A DNA stretch of 64,000 bases from Streptomyces lavendofoliae (GCF_014649735.1 NZ_BMTP01000002.1:489697-553696); one strand, 5' to 3'. Counted from the stretch's first letter, positions 38,555-47,540 are shown. Numbers and translations are program-made. The notes: generated by a model not told the origin, from the letters alone.

Positions 38555-38664
38555 ACCGCTGAACGGCCGAGCCGCCGAGCGGTCGCGCCACCGGGCCACC
38601 GAATCGACGAGTCGTCAAGTCGTCAAGTCGCCGAGCCCCCGGGCCGCCCCTCCGGCCCGGGTAT

Positions 38665-38679
38665 GTCAGGTAGCCTGAC
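38665..38679 (+). promoter_or_regulatory. Inverted repeat GTCAGG-TAG-CCTGAC before the cupin gene
   Basis: Perfect 6-base arms with a 3-base spacer lie 45 bases before the cupin start codon. It has the size and position of a dimeric repressor operator. No regulator gene is adjacent. Confidence 0.5.
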
Positions 38680-38723
38680 GTTCGTTCGTCGTTTCCCGTG
38701 CCGCTTCCGTGCCGGAGGTTTCC

Positions 38724-39284
38724 ATGACCATGGAGTTCGCCCGTCCGTACCGCTCGCGCTCCGCCATACCGGCCGCACCCGGCAGGCCGTACTTCATCGA
38801 GAAGGGGATGGGTGACCGGGCCCACCTCTTCGGTGACCTCGTCACCGTCTACGCGGGCGGCGAGCAGACCGAGAACGGCTTCAACTTCTTCACCGTCGAG
38901 GGCCCGAAGGGCGAGGTCATCCCTGCCCACCTCCACTCCGACACCCACGAGGTCTTCTACGTCACCGACGGCGCCGTACGGCTCTTCGTGGAGGACGCGG
39001 AGGGCGAGCAACAGGAGAAGCTGCTCACCGTCGGCGACTTCGGCTTCGTACCGAAGAACTGCCCGCACGCCTACCGCATCGAGCGGCACCACAGCCGGGT
39101 CGTCGGGGTGGCCGCCGGGCCGGGCGGGACCTTCGAGCGGTTCTTCGAGAACCTCGGGACCCCGACCGACGATCTCGGGCTCCCCCGGGAGCCGTACGTG
39201 CCCGATCCGGAGGCGTTCGCGACCGTCCCTCTCCGGTACGACGTGCGTTTCCTGCCCGACCACCAGTGGCGCACCGGCGCCTGA
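38724..39284 (+). CDS. Cupin protein, quercetin 2,3-dioxygenase-like
   Basis: 186 residues from the ATG at 38724, with GGAGG 5 bases upstream; a GTG at 38709 overlaps that site and is rejected. The cupin motif 1 reads PAHLHSDTHEVFYV, giving metal ligands His69, His71 and Glu76; motif 2, GDFGFVPKNCPHAYRI, gives His115. This is the arrangement of bacterial quercetin 2,3-dioxygenases (QdoI/QueD). The single-domain size and lack of a signal peptide suggest a cytosolic dioxygenase or isomerase with an unknown natural substrate. The gene is solitary and faces the convergent hydroxyproline regulator across 264 bases. Confidence 0.8.
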   Translation: MTMEFARPYRSRSAIPAAPGRPYFIEKGMGDRAHLFGDLVTVYAGGEQTENGFNFFTVEGPKGEVIPAHLHSDTHEVFYVTDGAVRLFVEDAEGEQQEKLLTVGDFGFVPKNCPHAYRIERHHSRVVGVAAGPGGTFERFFENLGTPTDDLGLPREPYVPDPEAFATVPLRYDVRFLPDHQWRTGA

Positions 39285-39452
39285 CTGCCCCGCGGCACCG
39301 CCTGAGAAGCCCCCGTGCCGCCACGCCCGACCCGCGTCGGCGCCGACCACCGGTTCAGCGGCGCGGCCGTCCACCCGTCCCGGCACCTGCGACCCGGCCG
39401 GCCCCACCACCCGGGCGGCGCCTGAGCGGTGCGGCGGGGCCGTGCCATGCAT

Positions 39453-39472
39453 GCCGTGCCGTGCCGTGCCGT
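39453..39472. repeat. Pentanucleotide microsatellite (GCCGT)4
   Basis: Four perfect GCCGT copies, preceded by related CCATGCAT sequence, lie in the 264-base gap between the cupin and the GntR gene. No gene is supported in that gap. Confidence 0.8.
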
Positions 39473-39548
39473 CACAGCGCTCCCCACCCGCCTCCCCGCC
39501 GTCAAGGCAGGAAGGACTTTCCGGGGCCGTCTTCGCCGATCCGGGCCC

Positions 39549-40238
39549 TCACGGGATGCGGTCGAGCACCCGCGGGCCGTTCTCGGCCCACAGCGAGCGC
39601 ACATGGCCCAGGTGCCGGGCCATGCACGCCTCGGCCGCCGCCGCGTCGCCCGCCAGCATCAGGTCGAGCAGCTCGTGGTGCTCCTGGGCCGAGGCGACCA
39701 GCAGCCCGCGCTCGGCGAGGGCGGTCAGGCCGTAGAGGCGGGCGCGTTTGCGGAGGTCGCCGACCGTCTCCACCAGGCGGTCGTTGCCGGAGAGGGCCAG
39801 CAGGGTGAGGTGGAAGCGCCGGTCGGCGTCGAGGTACCGGATGAGGTCGTGCTCGCGGGCGCTGGTCACGATCTCCTCGGCGACCGGCCTCAGTTCCTCC
39901 AGTCGTGCGCGGTCGGCCGTGGCGGTGACGGCCCCGATGGTCGGCACCTCGATCAGCGCGCGCAGCTCGGTGTACTGGTCGAGGTCCCGCTCGCTGACCT
40001 CGGTGATCCGGAAACCCTTGTTGCGTACGGGTTCCACCAGGCCCTCGCCCGCCAGGTCGAGCATCGCCTCCCGCACGGGCGTGGCGGAGATGCCGAAGTC
40101 GGCGGCGAGCGCCGGGGCGGAGTAGACCGTGCCGGGCTCCAGCTCGCCGGCGATCAGGGCGGCGCGCAGGGCGTGCGCCACCTGGTCGCGCAGGCGTTCC
40201 TGACTGGTGATGAGGTTCTTCAGGTGCTGGCCGGCCAT
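39549..40238 (-). CDS. GntR/FadR-family regulator of the hydroxyproline operon
   Basis: 229 residues from the ATG at 40238. The N-terminal winged helix-turn-helix (about 10-75) reads LRAALIAGELEPGTVYSAPALAADFGISATPVREAMLDL, the GntR signature. The C-terminal FCD domain (about 85-215) keeps metal-site histidine and aspartate positions (RYLDADRRFHLTLLALSGN; EHHELLDLMLAGD). FCD regulators respond to small carboxylates or amino acids. As the last gene of the hydroxyproline operon (36 bases after the epimerase gene), it probably represses the operon and releases on a pathway intermediate. A likely target is the inverted repeat at 45036-45058. Confidence 0.87.
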   Translation of the reverse strand: MAGQHLKNLITSQERLRDQVAHALRAALIAGELEPGTVYSAPALAADFGISATPVREAMLDLAGEGLVEPVRNKGFRITEVSERDLDQYTELRALIEVPTIGAVTATADRARLEELRPVAEEIVTSAREHDLIRYLDADRRFHLTLLALSGNDRLVETVGDLRKRARLYGLTALAERGLLVASAQEHHELLDLMLAGDAAAAEACMARHLGHVRSLWAENGPRVLDRIP

Positions 40239-40274
40239 GGCTCCGCCTCCCGGGGTCGTAGGGATCGTAGGGGA

Positions 40275-41276
40275 TCAGAGGAGGAAGCCCGCGGGGAAGG
40301 GGTCGTCCGGGTCGAGGAAGTACTGGGCGGTGCCGGTGATCCAGGCGCGGCCCGTGATGGCGGGGACGACCGCGGGCAGGCCGCCGGCCGTCGTCGTACC
40401 GGTGAGGCGCCCGGTGAAGCGCGTGCCGATGAACGACTCGTTGACGAAGTCACGGCCGAGGGGCAGCAGTCCGCGCGCGTGGAGCTGGGCCATGCGGGCC
40501 GAGGTGCCGGTGCCGCAGGGCGAGCGGTCGAACCAGCCCGGGTGGATGGCCATGGCGTGCCGGGAGTGCGCGGCGTCCGAGCCGGGGGCGGCCAGATAGA
40601 CGTGCTTGACGCCGGCGATGGACGGGTCCTCGGGGTGGACGGGCGGGCCGGCGGCGTTGACGGCGTCCATGACGGCGAGCCCGGCCGCCAGCAGGTCGTC
40701 CTTGCGGGCGCGGTCGAAGGGCAGCCCGAGGGCCTCCAGCTCGACGAAGGCGTAGAAGTTCCCGCCGTACGCCAGGTCGTAGGGGACCTCGCCGTACCCC
40801 GGCACCGGGACCGTGCGGTCGAGGGCGACGCAGAAGGCCGGGACGTTGGTGAGGGTGACCGACCGCGCGGCCCCGTCCTCGACCCGGACCTCCACGGTGA
40901 CGAGCCCCGCGGGGGTGTCGAGGCGGACGGTGGTGACCGGCTCGGTGACGGGCACCATGCCGGTCTCCACCAGGACGGTCGCCACGCCGATGGTGCCGTG
41001 CCCGCACATCGGGAGCAGCCCGGAGACCTCGACGAACAGGACGCCGTAGTCGGCGTCCGGCCGGGTCGGCGGTTGCAGGATCGCGCCGCTCATGGCGGAG
41101 TGGCCGCGCGGTTCACACATCAGCAGGGTGCGTACGTGGTCGAGGTGCTCGATGAAGTACCGGCGCCGTTCGGCCATGGTGGCGCCCGGGACGGTGCCGA
41201 TCCCGCCGGTGATGACGCGGGTCGGCATGCCTTCGGTGTGCGAGTCGACGGCGTGGTGGACGTGGCGGGTCCGCAT
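40275..41276 (-). CDS. 4-hydroxyproline 2-epimerase (proline racemase family)
   Basis: 333 residues from the ATG at 41276, 2 bases after the DapA-like gene. Both catalytic cysteines are present: LLPMCGHGTIG (Cys91) and RSPCGTGTSARMA (Cys254). This two-cysteine layout marks proline racemases and hydroxyproline epimerases, while 3-hydroxyproline dehydratases lose the second. The N-terminal VHHAVDSHTEGMPTRVITGG is typical of hydroxyproline epimerase. The enzyme converts trans-4-hydroxy-L-proline to cis-4-hydroxy-D-proline, the entry step of catabolism. The neighbouring FAD/BFD dehydrogenase and DapA-like deaminase support that reading over simple proline racemase. Confidence 0.9.
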   Translation of the reverse strand: MRTRHVHHAVDSHTEGMPTRVITGGIGTVPGATMAERRRYFIEHLDHVRTLLMCEPRGHSAMSGAILQPPTRPDADYGVLFVEVSGLLPMCGHGTIGVATVLVETGMVPVTEPVTTVRLDTPAGLVTVEVRVEDGAARSVTLTNVPAFCVALDRTVPVPGYGEVPYDLAYGGNFYAFVELEALGLPFDRARKDDLLAAGLAVMDAVNAAGPPVHPEDPSIAGVKHVYLAAPGSDAAHSRHAMAIHPGWFDRSPCGTGTSARMAQLHARGLLPLGRDFVNESFIGTRFTGRLTGTTTAGGLPAVVPAITGRAWITGTAQYFLDPDDPFPAGFLL

Positions 41277-41278
41277 GG

Positions 41279-42175
41279 TCAGGCGAGCCCTTCCGCGAGC
41301 ACCTTCTCGGTGGCGGCGCGGACGGCGGCGGCGTGCGCGCCGGTGAGGGGTGTACGGGGCGGGCGGCACGGCCCGCCGTGGTGGCCGGCGATGTCCATGG
41401 AGAGCTTGATCGCCTGGACGAACTCGGGCCTGGAGTCCCAGCGCAGCAGCGGGTGCAGGGCGCGGTAGAGGGGCAGGGCGGTGTCCAGGTCGTGGGCGGC
41501 GGCGGCCCGGTAGAGGGCGACGGAGGCGGCCGGCAGGGCGTTGGGGTAGCCGGCGATCCAGCCGACGGCACCGGCCAGGGCCAGCTCCAGCAGCACGTCG
41601 TCCGCGCCGATCAACAGGTCGAGGTCCGGGGCCAGTTCGGCGATCTCGTAGCCTCGGCGCACGTCCCCGCTGAACTCCTTGACGGCCACGACGCTGCCGT
41701 CGCCGTGCAGTTGCGCGAGCAGCTCGGGGGTCAGGTCGACCTTGGTGTCGAAGGGGTTGTTGTACGCGACGACCGGCAGGCCGGCCCGGGCCGCCTCGGC
41801 GTAGTGGGCGCGTACGGCGGCGGCGTCGGCGCGGTAGGCGTTGGGCGGCAGCAGCAGGACGGAGCCGCAGCCCGCCTCCGCGGCCTGCTCGGCCCACCGC
41901 CGGGCCTCGGCGCTGCCGTACGCGGCGACGCCGGGCATGACGCGCGCCCCGTCGCCCGCCGCCTCGACGGCGGTCCGCACGACGCGGGCGCGCTCGTCGT
42001 CGGTGAGCGTCTGGTACTCCCCGAGCGAGCCGTTGGGGACGACGCCGTCGCAGCCCTGGGCGATGAGACGGGCGACGTGCTCGGCATACGCGTCGTAGTC
42101 GATGGTGAAGTCGTCGCGCAGCGGCAGGGCGGTGGCGACCATGACGCCGTGCCAGGGGTGGGGACGCTGGTTCAT
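41279..42175 (-). CDS. DapA-family pyrroline-4-hydroxy-2-carboxylate deaminase
   Basis: 298 residues from the ATG at 42175, overlapping the stop of the upstream dehydrogenase gene (ATGA). It is a class I aldolase-like barrel: PNGSLGEYQTLTDDER, YNNPFDTKVDLTP with Tyr138, and the Schiff-base lysine in VVAVKEFSGD (Lys166). These are conserved across dihydrodipicolinate synthase relatives. In hydroxyproline operons the member deaminates 1-pyrroline-4-hydroxy-2-carboxylate to 2-oxoglutarate semialdehyde. That function is inferred from the operon; DapA itself is usually encoded with dapB elsewhere. No 2-oxoglutarate-semialdehyde dehydrogenase gene is visible in the window. Confidence 0.87.
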   Translation of the reverse strand: MNQRPHPWHGVMVATALPLRDDFTIDYDAYAEHVARLIAQGCDGVVPNGSLGEYQTLTDDERARVVRTAVEAAGDGARVMPGVAAYGSAEARRWAEQAAEAGCGSVLLLPPNAYRADAAAVRAHYAEAARAGLPVVAYNNPFDTKVDLTPELLAQLHGDGSVVAVKEFSGDVRRGYEIAELAPDLDLLIGADDVLLELALAGAVGWIAGYPNALPAASVALYRAAAAHDLDTALPLYRALHPLLRWDSRPEFVQAIKLSMDIAGHHGGPCRPPRTPLTGAHAAAVRAATEKVLAEGLA

Positions 42176-43581
42176 CGTTCGGCTCCCGGTGGTTGTGCCA
42201 GCTGACTGAGCGGTACGGGGCAGGAGAGGGGGCGCCGGTCGGGCGCCGGGTCGTGACCGGCCAGGCGGGCGACGGCCGGTCCGCACACGCGGCCCTGGCA
42301 CCAGCCCATTCCGGCCCGGGTGAGCAGTTTGACGCTGCGGGCGTCCCGGGCGCCCAGGCCGTCGACGGCTTCGCGGATCGTCGCGGCGGTGACCTCCTCG
42401 CAGCGGCACACCTCGGTGGTGCCGTCCAGCCAGTCGGTCCAGCCGGGGCCCGGCCGGTGGGCGGCGGCCATCGCGTCGGCGAAGGCCCGCAGGCGGGCGC
42501 GGCGGCGGGCGAGGGCGGCGCTGGTGCGGCCGGTCACGGAGAGGGCCGCGATCTCCCCCTCCGTCTCCGCGAGTTCGGCGCCGCCGACGCCGCAGGTCTC
42601 CCCGGCCGCCCAGACACCCGGTACGGAGGTGCGCTGTCCGGCGTCCACCTCCAGGGCCGGGGTGCCGTCGGGGGTGCGGCGGGTGGCACAGCCGAGTCCG
42701 GTGGCGAGCTCCAGCTGCGGCACCAGACCGTGGCCCACCGCGAGGGCGTCGCACGGGATGCGGCGGCCGGTGCCGGGGACGGGGCGCCAGTCGGCGTCGA
42801 GCCCGGTGACGGTGACGGCCTCGACGCGCGCGGTGCCGTGGGCGGCGGTGACCGCGTGGCGGGTGAGGAGGCGGGTGCCTCGGCCCAGGAGGGCGCCGCC
42901 GTGCAGGGCGCCCTGGACGAGCTTGGCCGGGTTGCGCGCGAGTGCGGCGGCGTGGCGGGCGTACGCGGTGTAGTCAGCCGCCTCGACGAGGGCGGGGACC
43001 CGGGCGCCGGCGGCGGCGAGCGTGGTGGCGACGGCGAGCAGCAGGGGCCCGCTGCCCGCGACGACGACGCGCCTGCCGGGGAGGGCGAGGCCGCCCTTGA
43101 GCATCGCCTGGGCGCCGCCCGCCCCGACGACCCCGGGAAGCGTCCAGCCGGGGAAGGGCAACTGGCGTTCGTGGGCGCCGGTGGCGAGGAGCACGGCGCG
43201 GGCCCGGACGACGGCCGGTTCCTCGTCGACACCCGCGACGGCGTGCAGGAGCCAGGTGTCCCCGTCACGCGCGACGGTCCAGACATGGTGCCCGGGCAGG
43301 TAGGTGACGCGGTCACGGTCACGGGAGGCGGCGGACGCCCGGGGGGCGCCGGCGCGGCCGGGGGCACTGGTGCCGGCGCGGCCGCCGGGGGCGTAGGGCA
43401 GCCGCCGTGTCAGCCGGCGGGCCGCGCGGGGGACGGGGCCGCCCGCCGGGTGGCGGTGGATCTGGCCGCCGGGCCTTTCGGCCGCGTCCAGCAGCGTGAC
43501 GCGCAGGCCGAGCCGGGCGGCGGTCGCGGCGGCGGCCAGCCCGGCGGGGCCGGCGCCCACGACCGCGAGGTCAGCGGTCAT
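42172..43581 (-). CDS. FAD-dependent D-hydroxyproline dehydrogenase subunit with BFD-like [2Fe-2S] domain
   Basis: 469 residues from the ATG at 43581, overlapping the small iron-sulfur protein gene by 11 bases. The FAD Rossmann motif is LAVVGAGPAGLAAAATAARLG; a second nucleotide motif is VVVAGSGPLLLAVATTLA. The C-terminal BFD-like domain binds [2Fe-2S] with cysteines in EVCRCEEVTAATI and GMGWCQGRVCGPAVARL. This matches the HcnB/SoxA-like subunit of heteromeric D-hydroxyproline dehydrogenase and opine or octopine oxidases. With the ferredoxin-like subunit and the FAD oxidase gene upstream it should oxidise cis-4-hydroxy-D-proline to the pyrroline. A low-complexity Gly/Ala/Arg segment near residue 75 is unusual but in frame. 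Confidence 0.88.
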   Translation of the reverse strand: MTADLAVVGAGPAGLAAAATAARLGLRVTLLDAAERPGGQIHRHPAGGPVPRAARRLTRRLPYAPGGRAGTSAPGRAGAPRASAASRDRDRVTYLPGHHVWTVARDGDTWLLHAVAGVDEEPAVVRARAVLLATGAHERQLPFPGWTLPGVVGAGGAQAMLKGGLALPGRRVVVAGSGPLLLAVATTLAAAGARVPALVEAADYTAYARHAAALARNPAKLVQGALHGGALLGRGTRLLTRHAVTAAHGTARVEAVTVTGLDADWRPVPGTGRRIPCDALAVGHGLVPQLELATGLGCATRRTPDGTPALEVDAGQRTSVPGVWAAGETCGVGGAELAETEGEIAALSVTGRTSAALARRRARLRAFADAMAAAHRPGPGWTDWLDGTTEVCRCEEVTAATIREAVDGLGARDARSVKLLTRAGMGWCQGRVCGPAVARLAGHDPAPDRRPLSCPVPLSQLAQPPGAER

Positions 43582-43864
43582 GGCCGGTGCCCTGCTGGGT
43601 GGTGACCGTGTCGCCGGGGCGGGCGGGCAGGAGGCAGGCGCGCCGGTTGGGGCGGCCGTTGACGGTGGCGAGGCAGTCGAAGCACGTGCCGATGGCGCAG
43701 AACGCGCCGCGCGGCGCGCCGCCGTGCCGGGTGGTGCGCCAGGCGAGGATGCCGGCGCACCACAGGGCGGCGGCGACGGACTGGCCCGGCAGGGCGGTGA
43801 CGCGGCGCCCGTCGAAGGTGAACGTGAACGGCGCCGGGGTCGCGCGAGGGGTGCGGCTTCTCAC
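43571..43864 (-). CDS. Small (2Fe-2S)-binding subunit, HcnA-like
   Basis: 97 residues from a GTG at 43864 that overlaps the upstream oxidase stop (GTGA). The plant-ferredoxin-like core starts with FTFTFDGRRVTALPGQSVAAAL. Cluster cysteines lie in GAFCAIGTCFDCLATV and RACLLPA, the C-x4-C-x2-C plus distal-C spacing of HcnA-type subunits. It transfers electrons between the FAD subunits of the amino-acid dehydrogenase. A fused version occurs in other species, so its small size is expected. Confidence 0.88.
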   Translation of the reverse strand: MRSRTPRATPAPFTFTFDGRRVTALPGQSVAAALWCAGILAWRTTRHGGAPRGAFCAIGTCFDCLATVNGRPNRRACLLPARPGDTVTTQQGTGHDR

Positions 43865-45033
43865 CAGGCGTCTCCTTCCGTGTCGTCGAAGCGGTCGGGG
43901 CGCAGCGGCCCGGTGTCCAGCGGCGGTCGCTCGCCGCGCAGCGCGGCGGCGACGAGCAGTCCGGTCGCCGGGGCGAGGCCGATGCCCGCGCCCTCGTGGC
44001 CGCACGCGTGGTACAGGCCGGGCACGCGGGGGTCCGCGCCGATGGCCGGGAGGTGGTCGGGCAGGTAGGGGCGGAAGCCGTGGTACGCGCGGATCGCCCG
44101 TACGCCGGAGAGGACCGGGAACAGGGCGGTGGCCTGTGCCGCGAGCCGCCGCAGCGCCTCGGTGGACAGCGTCCGGTCGAAGCCGACGCGCTCGCGGGTG
44201 GCGCCGATCAGGACCGTCCCGGCGGGGGTGCCCTCGACGACGGCGGAGGACTGGAGGTCAGCCGAGCCGCTGGCGACGTCGGCGATGTAGTCCGCGGCGT
44301 ACACCTTGTGGCGCACCAGGCCGGGCGGCAGCGGTTCGGTGACGAGGACGAAGCCCCGCCGGGGCCGCACGGGCAGCTTCACTCCGGCCAGTTCGGCGAG
44401 GGCCGCGCCCCAGGTTCCGGTGGCGTTGACGACGGCGGGGGCGTGGAGGTCGCCGCGCGGGGTGCGGACGCCGCGGACGGCGCCGCGCCGGTCGGTGAGC
44501 ACGCCCGTGACCTCCTGGCCGAGCCTGACGTCCGCTCGCGCGGCGCGCAGGAGCTGGGCGGCGGCCATGGCGGGTTGCACCTGGGCGTCCTGGGGGTAGA
44601 GGAACCCGCCGGCGAGGCCGGGGGCGAGGTGCGGTTCCAGGTCGCCGAGGCGGTCGGCGGGGATCTCGTGCGTCTCGACGCCCGCTGCCGCCTGTCCCCT
44701 GGCGAAGTCGCGCAGTGCGGTGAGGGCGGCCCCGTCGGGTGCGACGACGAGACCGCCCTTGCGCTCGTACTCGATCTCCGGTGGGAGCGTTTCGGCGAGT
44801 TCGCGCCACAGTCGGGTGGACAGCAGCGCGAGGTCGAGCTCGGGGCCCGCCTCCTTGTCGGAGACGAGCAGATTGCCTTCCCCGGCACCGGTGGTGCCGG
44901 CCGCGACGGAGCCGCGGTCGACGACGGTGACGGTGAGGCCGGCGCGGCTCGCGTAGTACGCGCAGGCCGCTCCGACGACTCCGGCTCCGACGATCACGGC
45001 GTCCGGGACATCACTCACGTGTCTCGTGGGCAC
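43861..45033 (-). CDS. FAD-dependent D-amino acid (hydroxyproline) oxidase/dehydrogenase subunit
   Basis: 390 residues from a GTG at 45033; a GTG at 45018 is also possible and neither has a strong ribosome site. The DAO-type FAD fold starts with AVIVGAGVVGAACAYYASRAG and the acidic strand end VVDRGSVAAGTT. The C-terminal HACGHEGAGIGLAPATG is the substrate/FAD motif of DadA, GlpD-like and HcnC subunits. As first gene of the operon, with the iron-sulfur and BFD subunits behind it, it is the catalytic beta subunit of the hydroxyproline dehydrogenase. Its start sits at an A+T-rich inverted repeat, the likely promoter-operator. Confidence 0.88.
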   Translation of the reverse strand: MPTRHVSDVPDAVIVGAGVVGAACAYYASRAGLTVTVVDRGSVAAGTTGAGEGNLLVSDKEAGPELDLALLSTRLWRELAETLPPEIEYERKGGLVVAPDGAALTALRDFARGQAAAGVETHEIPADRLGDLEPHLAPGLAGGFLYPQDAQVQPAMAAAQLLRAARADVRLGQEVTGVLTDRRGAVRGVRTPRGDLHAPAVVNATGTWGAALAELAGVKLPVRPRRGFVLVTEPLPPGLVRHKVYAADYIADVASGSADLQSSAVVEGTPAGTVLIGATRERVGFDRTLSTEALRRLAAQATALFPVLSGVRAIRAYHGFRPYLPDHLPAIGADPRVPGLYHACGHEGAGIGLAPATGLLVAAALRGERPPLDTGPLRPDRFDDTEGDAW

Positions 45034-45035
45034 GG

Positions 45036-45058
45036 CAGTAATATTTCACAAGTTACTG
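45036..45058 (-). promoter_or_regulatory. Promoter-operator of the hydroxyproline operon
   Basis: A+T-rich inverted repeat with perfect arms CAGTAA and TTACTG 11 bases apart, directly before the first gene's start codon and in strong contrast to the G+C-rich surroundings. It is a likely site for the operon's GntR-type regulator. AGTAAT also occurs before the collagenase gene. Confidence 0.6.
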
Positions 45059-45107
45059 CCGCTGTACAGACCGGGTCCGGGCCAACTCCCGTGCGGTCGG
45101 CACTCGT

Positions 45108-47444
45108 TCAGCGCCGCAGCGGGCCCTCGCACACGTAGTCCGAGGTGCCCGCCCGGCGGTCGGACCAAATCTCCACCTCGCCGAACGAGCAGTTCATGTC
45201 GGCGAGGTTGGGAGAGGCGGGGGCCGCCCGGTCGAGCAGGAACCGGTCGACCGTGGCGGCCATGTCGTGGAAGACCCGGTCCGCGTCGGCGGCGTCACCG
45301 AGGCGGGCGGTGATCCGGCCGGTGCAGACGAAGCGCGGCATGCCCGCGTCGCCGTTGCCGGCGCAGACCGGGGCGGCCCCCGTGGCTGCGGCGAAGGTGG
45401 CGCCCACCGCCTCGGCGGTGGTCTCCCTCAGCCCGTCGACGGGGGTGTACCGGGTGTCCGGTACGAACAGCTCGTCCACCTCGGCGATCCGCGCGTCCAG
45501 AAAGGCGTCGTAGGCCCGCTGGACCGCCGCGTCGCGCCCCAGCCGGTCGCGCCAGGCGTCGAACGCCTCCGGGTCGTCGGCGCGCAGGTGCCGGTACATC
45601 TCCCGCAGCAGCGCGGGCCGTTCGGCCCACAGGTAGGTGAAGAACGTGCCCGCGTAGGCGTAGAACCGGAAGCCGTCGCCCTCGTAGGTGGCGTGCAGCA
45701 GCTCGTCCACCGTCATCCGCGGGCGGCTGTTCGCGGTGTCGGCGATCACGCTCCTGACCAGCGACCTGCGGGCGGCGACACCGTCGTCGCGGGTGGCCCC
45801 GTCGAAGAACTCGGCCGTGCCCTCGTCCATCGCCGTGGTGCGGTCACGCTCGTACCAGGGCCCCTCGCCGAAGGACCCGGGCACGGCGAAGCGGCCGTTG
45901 AGGTAGTGCGTGTACTCGTGCCGGAACAGCTCCTCCAGGGTGAGCGAGGAGTCCTGGGGGACACGGCGCTGGTACGTGTAGAAGGTCGCGCCGCGCTCGA
46001 TGTAGACCCCGCCGTTGTCGGTGCCCATGCCGGTCAGCAGCGGGTGGTAGTTCTCGTAGTCGGCGCGTGAGGCGTACAGGACGATGTTCAGGCTGGTGTT
46101 GCTGTCGCCCGCGAGCGGCTGCTGGGTGCCCAGCACCCGGTGGAACTGCGCCTTGACCTGCTTGCTCGCGTAGTAGAGCTGGTCGACGGTGGGGCGGCCG
46201 AGGCCGGTGCGGACCTTGATGGCCGCGTTGTCGTAGCGGTACGCGTAGGGGAAGATCTCCCGCTCGATGTCGTCCTTGCAGACGGCGTAGGGCTTGCAGG
46301 CCCCGTAGAAGTCCAGCCAGGACGCGAGCCGCGCCCAGGGGGCGCTGCCCCGTCCGAAGTCCCGGGCGACGGGAGCGAGGAGCGCCCCGAGGTCCGGCAC
46401 GATCGTGGACGCCAGGGGCGCGATCTGCCCGAAGCGGCCGTACTCGGCCAGCGCGTCGCGCACCACCCACTCGTTGGGCGTGCCCTTGAGGTGGGTGTAC
46501 GCGGAGAACTTCCGGAAGGCGTCGCGGTAGGGGGCGTTGCGGGCGACGAGCGTGTGGAATGCGGTGTCCCTGTTGCCCGGGTACACGCCCAGGTAGTTGA
46601 CGGAGAGCGCGGCCAGGGCGGCCCCGCCCCACGCCGGGTCCTTGTACGTGGTGGTGTGGTAGCGGTCCATGGTGGCCAGCACCCGGCGGATGAGGTCGAG
46701 CTGCGAGTGGCGCAGGCCGGGGGCGCTGCCCGCGTAGAGCGCCTCGCGCAGGGACTCGGCGTTGGCCCGCGTCACGTCGAAGGAGCGGCGTGCCGTGCCG
46801 AAGGCGTGGACGGCGCGGCGCATCGCCTCGGTGGTGGGCGGGTCGGTGACGTCGATCTCGCCGCGGGAGAAGTCGTGGTACGCCACCGCGTGCAGGTAGG
46901 TGAGCATCTCCAGCAGGTGGCTGCCGTTCCTGCCGTCGTGGGTGGCGGACAGGGCGGATATGCGGCGGGAGACGGCCTGGACGTGCGCGTCGGACATGAC
47001 GGGGGCGAGGCGCGCGTCCCAGGTCCAGATGAGGCCGCGCAGACAGCCGTCGGCGGTGACGGCGGGGTCGGCGAGGAAGTCGGCGAACCCCTCCGGCCCG
47101 AGACGGGTGACGTCGTCGAGGGCGCAGGCGGAGGTGGCGGCGACCGCCGGGGACGCCGGTGTCCCCGGCCCCGGGACGCGGGTGGTCGTCCGCCCGCCGG
47201 GGGCGAGGGCCGCGGGCGAGGCCGGCTTGGGCGCCCTGGCGAGGCGTTCGACCTCGTCGTGCCGGTCGCCGGTGGTGGGCGGGGCGGCCGTGGCGGAGGC
47301 GGCGGTGGTGACGGCCGGGCGTGGTGGCGGCGTGTACGCCCGGGCCGCGGGGGAGAGCTGACCCGTCACGCCGAGCGCCGTCGCGGTGACGACGGCCGCC
47401 GCGAGGGCTCTGCGCAGGGGATGGCCGGTGGATCGCTGGGACAC
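45108..47444 (-). CDS. Secreted M9-family collagenase
   Basis: 778 residues from a GTG at 47444, with GAGGAG 5 bases upstream. A Sec-type signal (about 1-36, RRALAAAVVTATALGV) is followed by a Thr/Pro/Ala linker and an M9 activator-like helical domain (about 110-400). The zinc site is RHEYTHYL (His509, Glu510, His513), with the third ligand in AMDEGTAEFF (Glu541). The 32-residue distance equals that in clostridial ColG as I remember it. SWRY-like and PKD modules are absent. The C-terminal 100 residues, with four cysteines, may bind collagen. It should cleave collagen outside the cell. It lies 74 bases upstream of the hydroxyproline operon on the same strand, fitting a collagen-use locus. Confidence 0.92.
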   Translation of the reverse strand: MSQRSTGHPLRRALAAAVVTATALGVTGQLSPAARAYTPPPRPAVTTAASATAAPPTTGDRHDEVERLARAPKPASPAALAPGGRTTTRVPGPGTPASPAVAATSACALDDVTRLGPEGFADFLADPAVTADGCLRGLIWTWDARLAPVMSDAHVQAVSRRISALSATHDGRNGSHLLEMLTYLHAVAYHDFSRGEIDVTDPPTTEAMRRAVHAFGTARRSFDVTRANAESLREALYAGSAPGLRHSQLDLIRRVLATMDRYHTTTYKDPAWGGAALAALSVNYLGVYPGNRDTAFHTLVARNAPYRDAFRKFSAYTHLKGTPNEWVVRDALAEYGRFGQIAPLASTIVPDLGALLAPVARDFGRGSAPWARLASWLDFYGACKPYAVCKDDIEREIFPYAYRYDNAAIKVRTGLGRPTVDQLYYASKQVKAQFHRVLGTQQPLAGDSNTSLNIVLYASRADYENYHPLLTGMGTDNGGVYIERGATFYTYQRRVPQDSSLTLEELFRHEYTHYLNGRFAVPGSFGEGPWYERDRTTAMDEGTAEFFDGATRDDGVAARRSLVRSVIADTANSRPRMTVDELLHATYEGDGFRFYAYAGTFFTYLWAERPALLREMYRHLRADDPEAFDAWRDRLGRDAAVQRAYDAFLDARIAEVDELFVPDTRYTPVDGLRETTAEAVGATFAAATGAAPVCAGNGDAGMPRFVCTGRITARLGDAADADRVFHDMAATVDRFLLDRAAPASPNLADMNCSFGEVEIWSDRRAGTSDYVCEGPLRR

Positions 47445-47540
47445 CTGGGCTCCTCGGTGGGAGGTGGGGAGTGGTCCGTGCAGCGGTGCGTGGACGGCGA
47501 GCGGTCACGCGTTGATGGGTGCATGCCACTGCCGTGTGAC

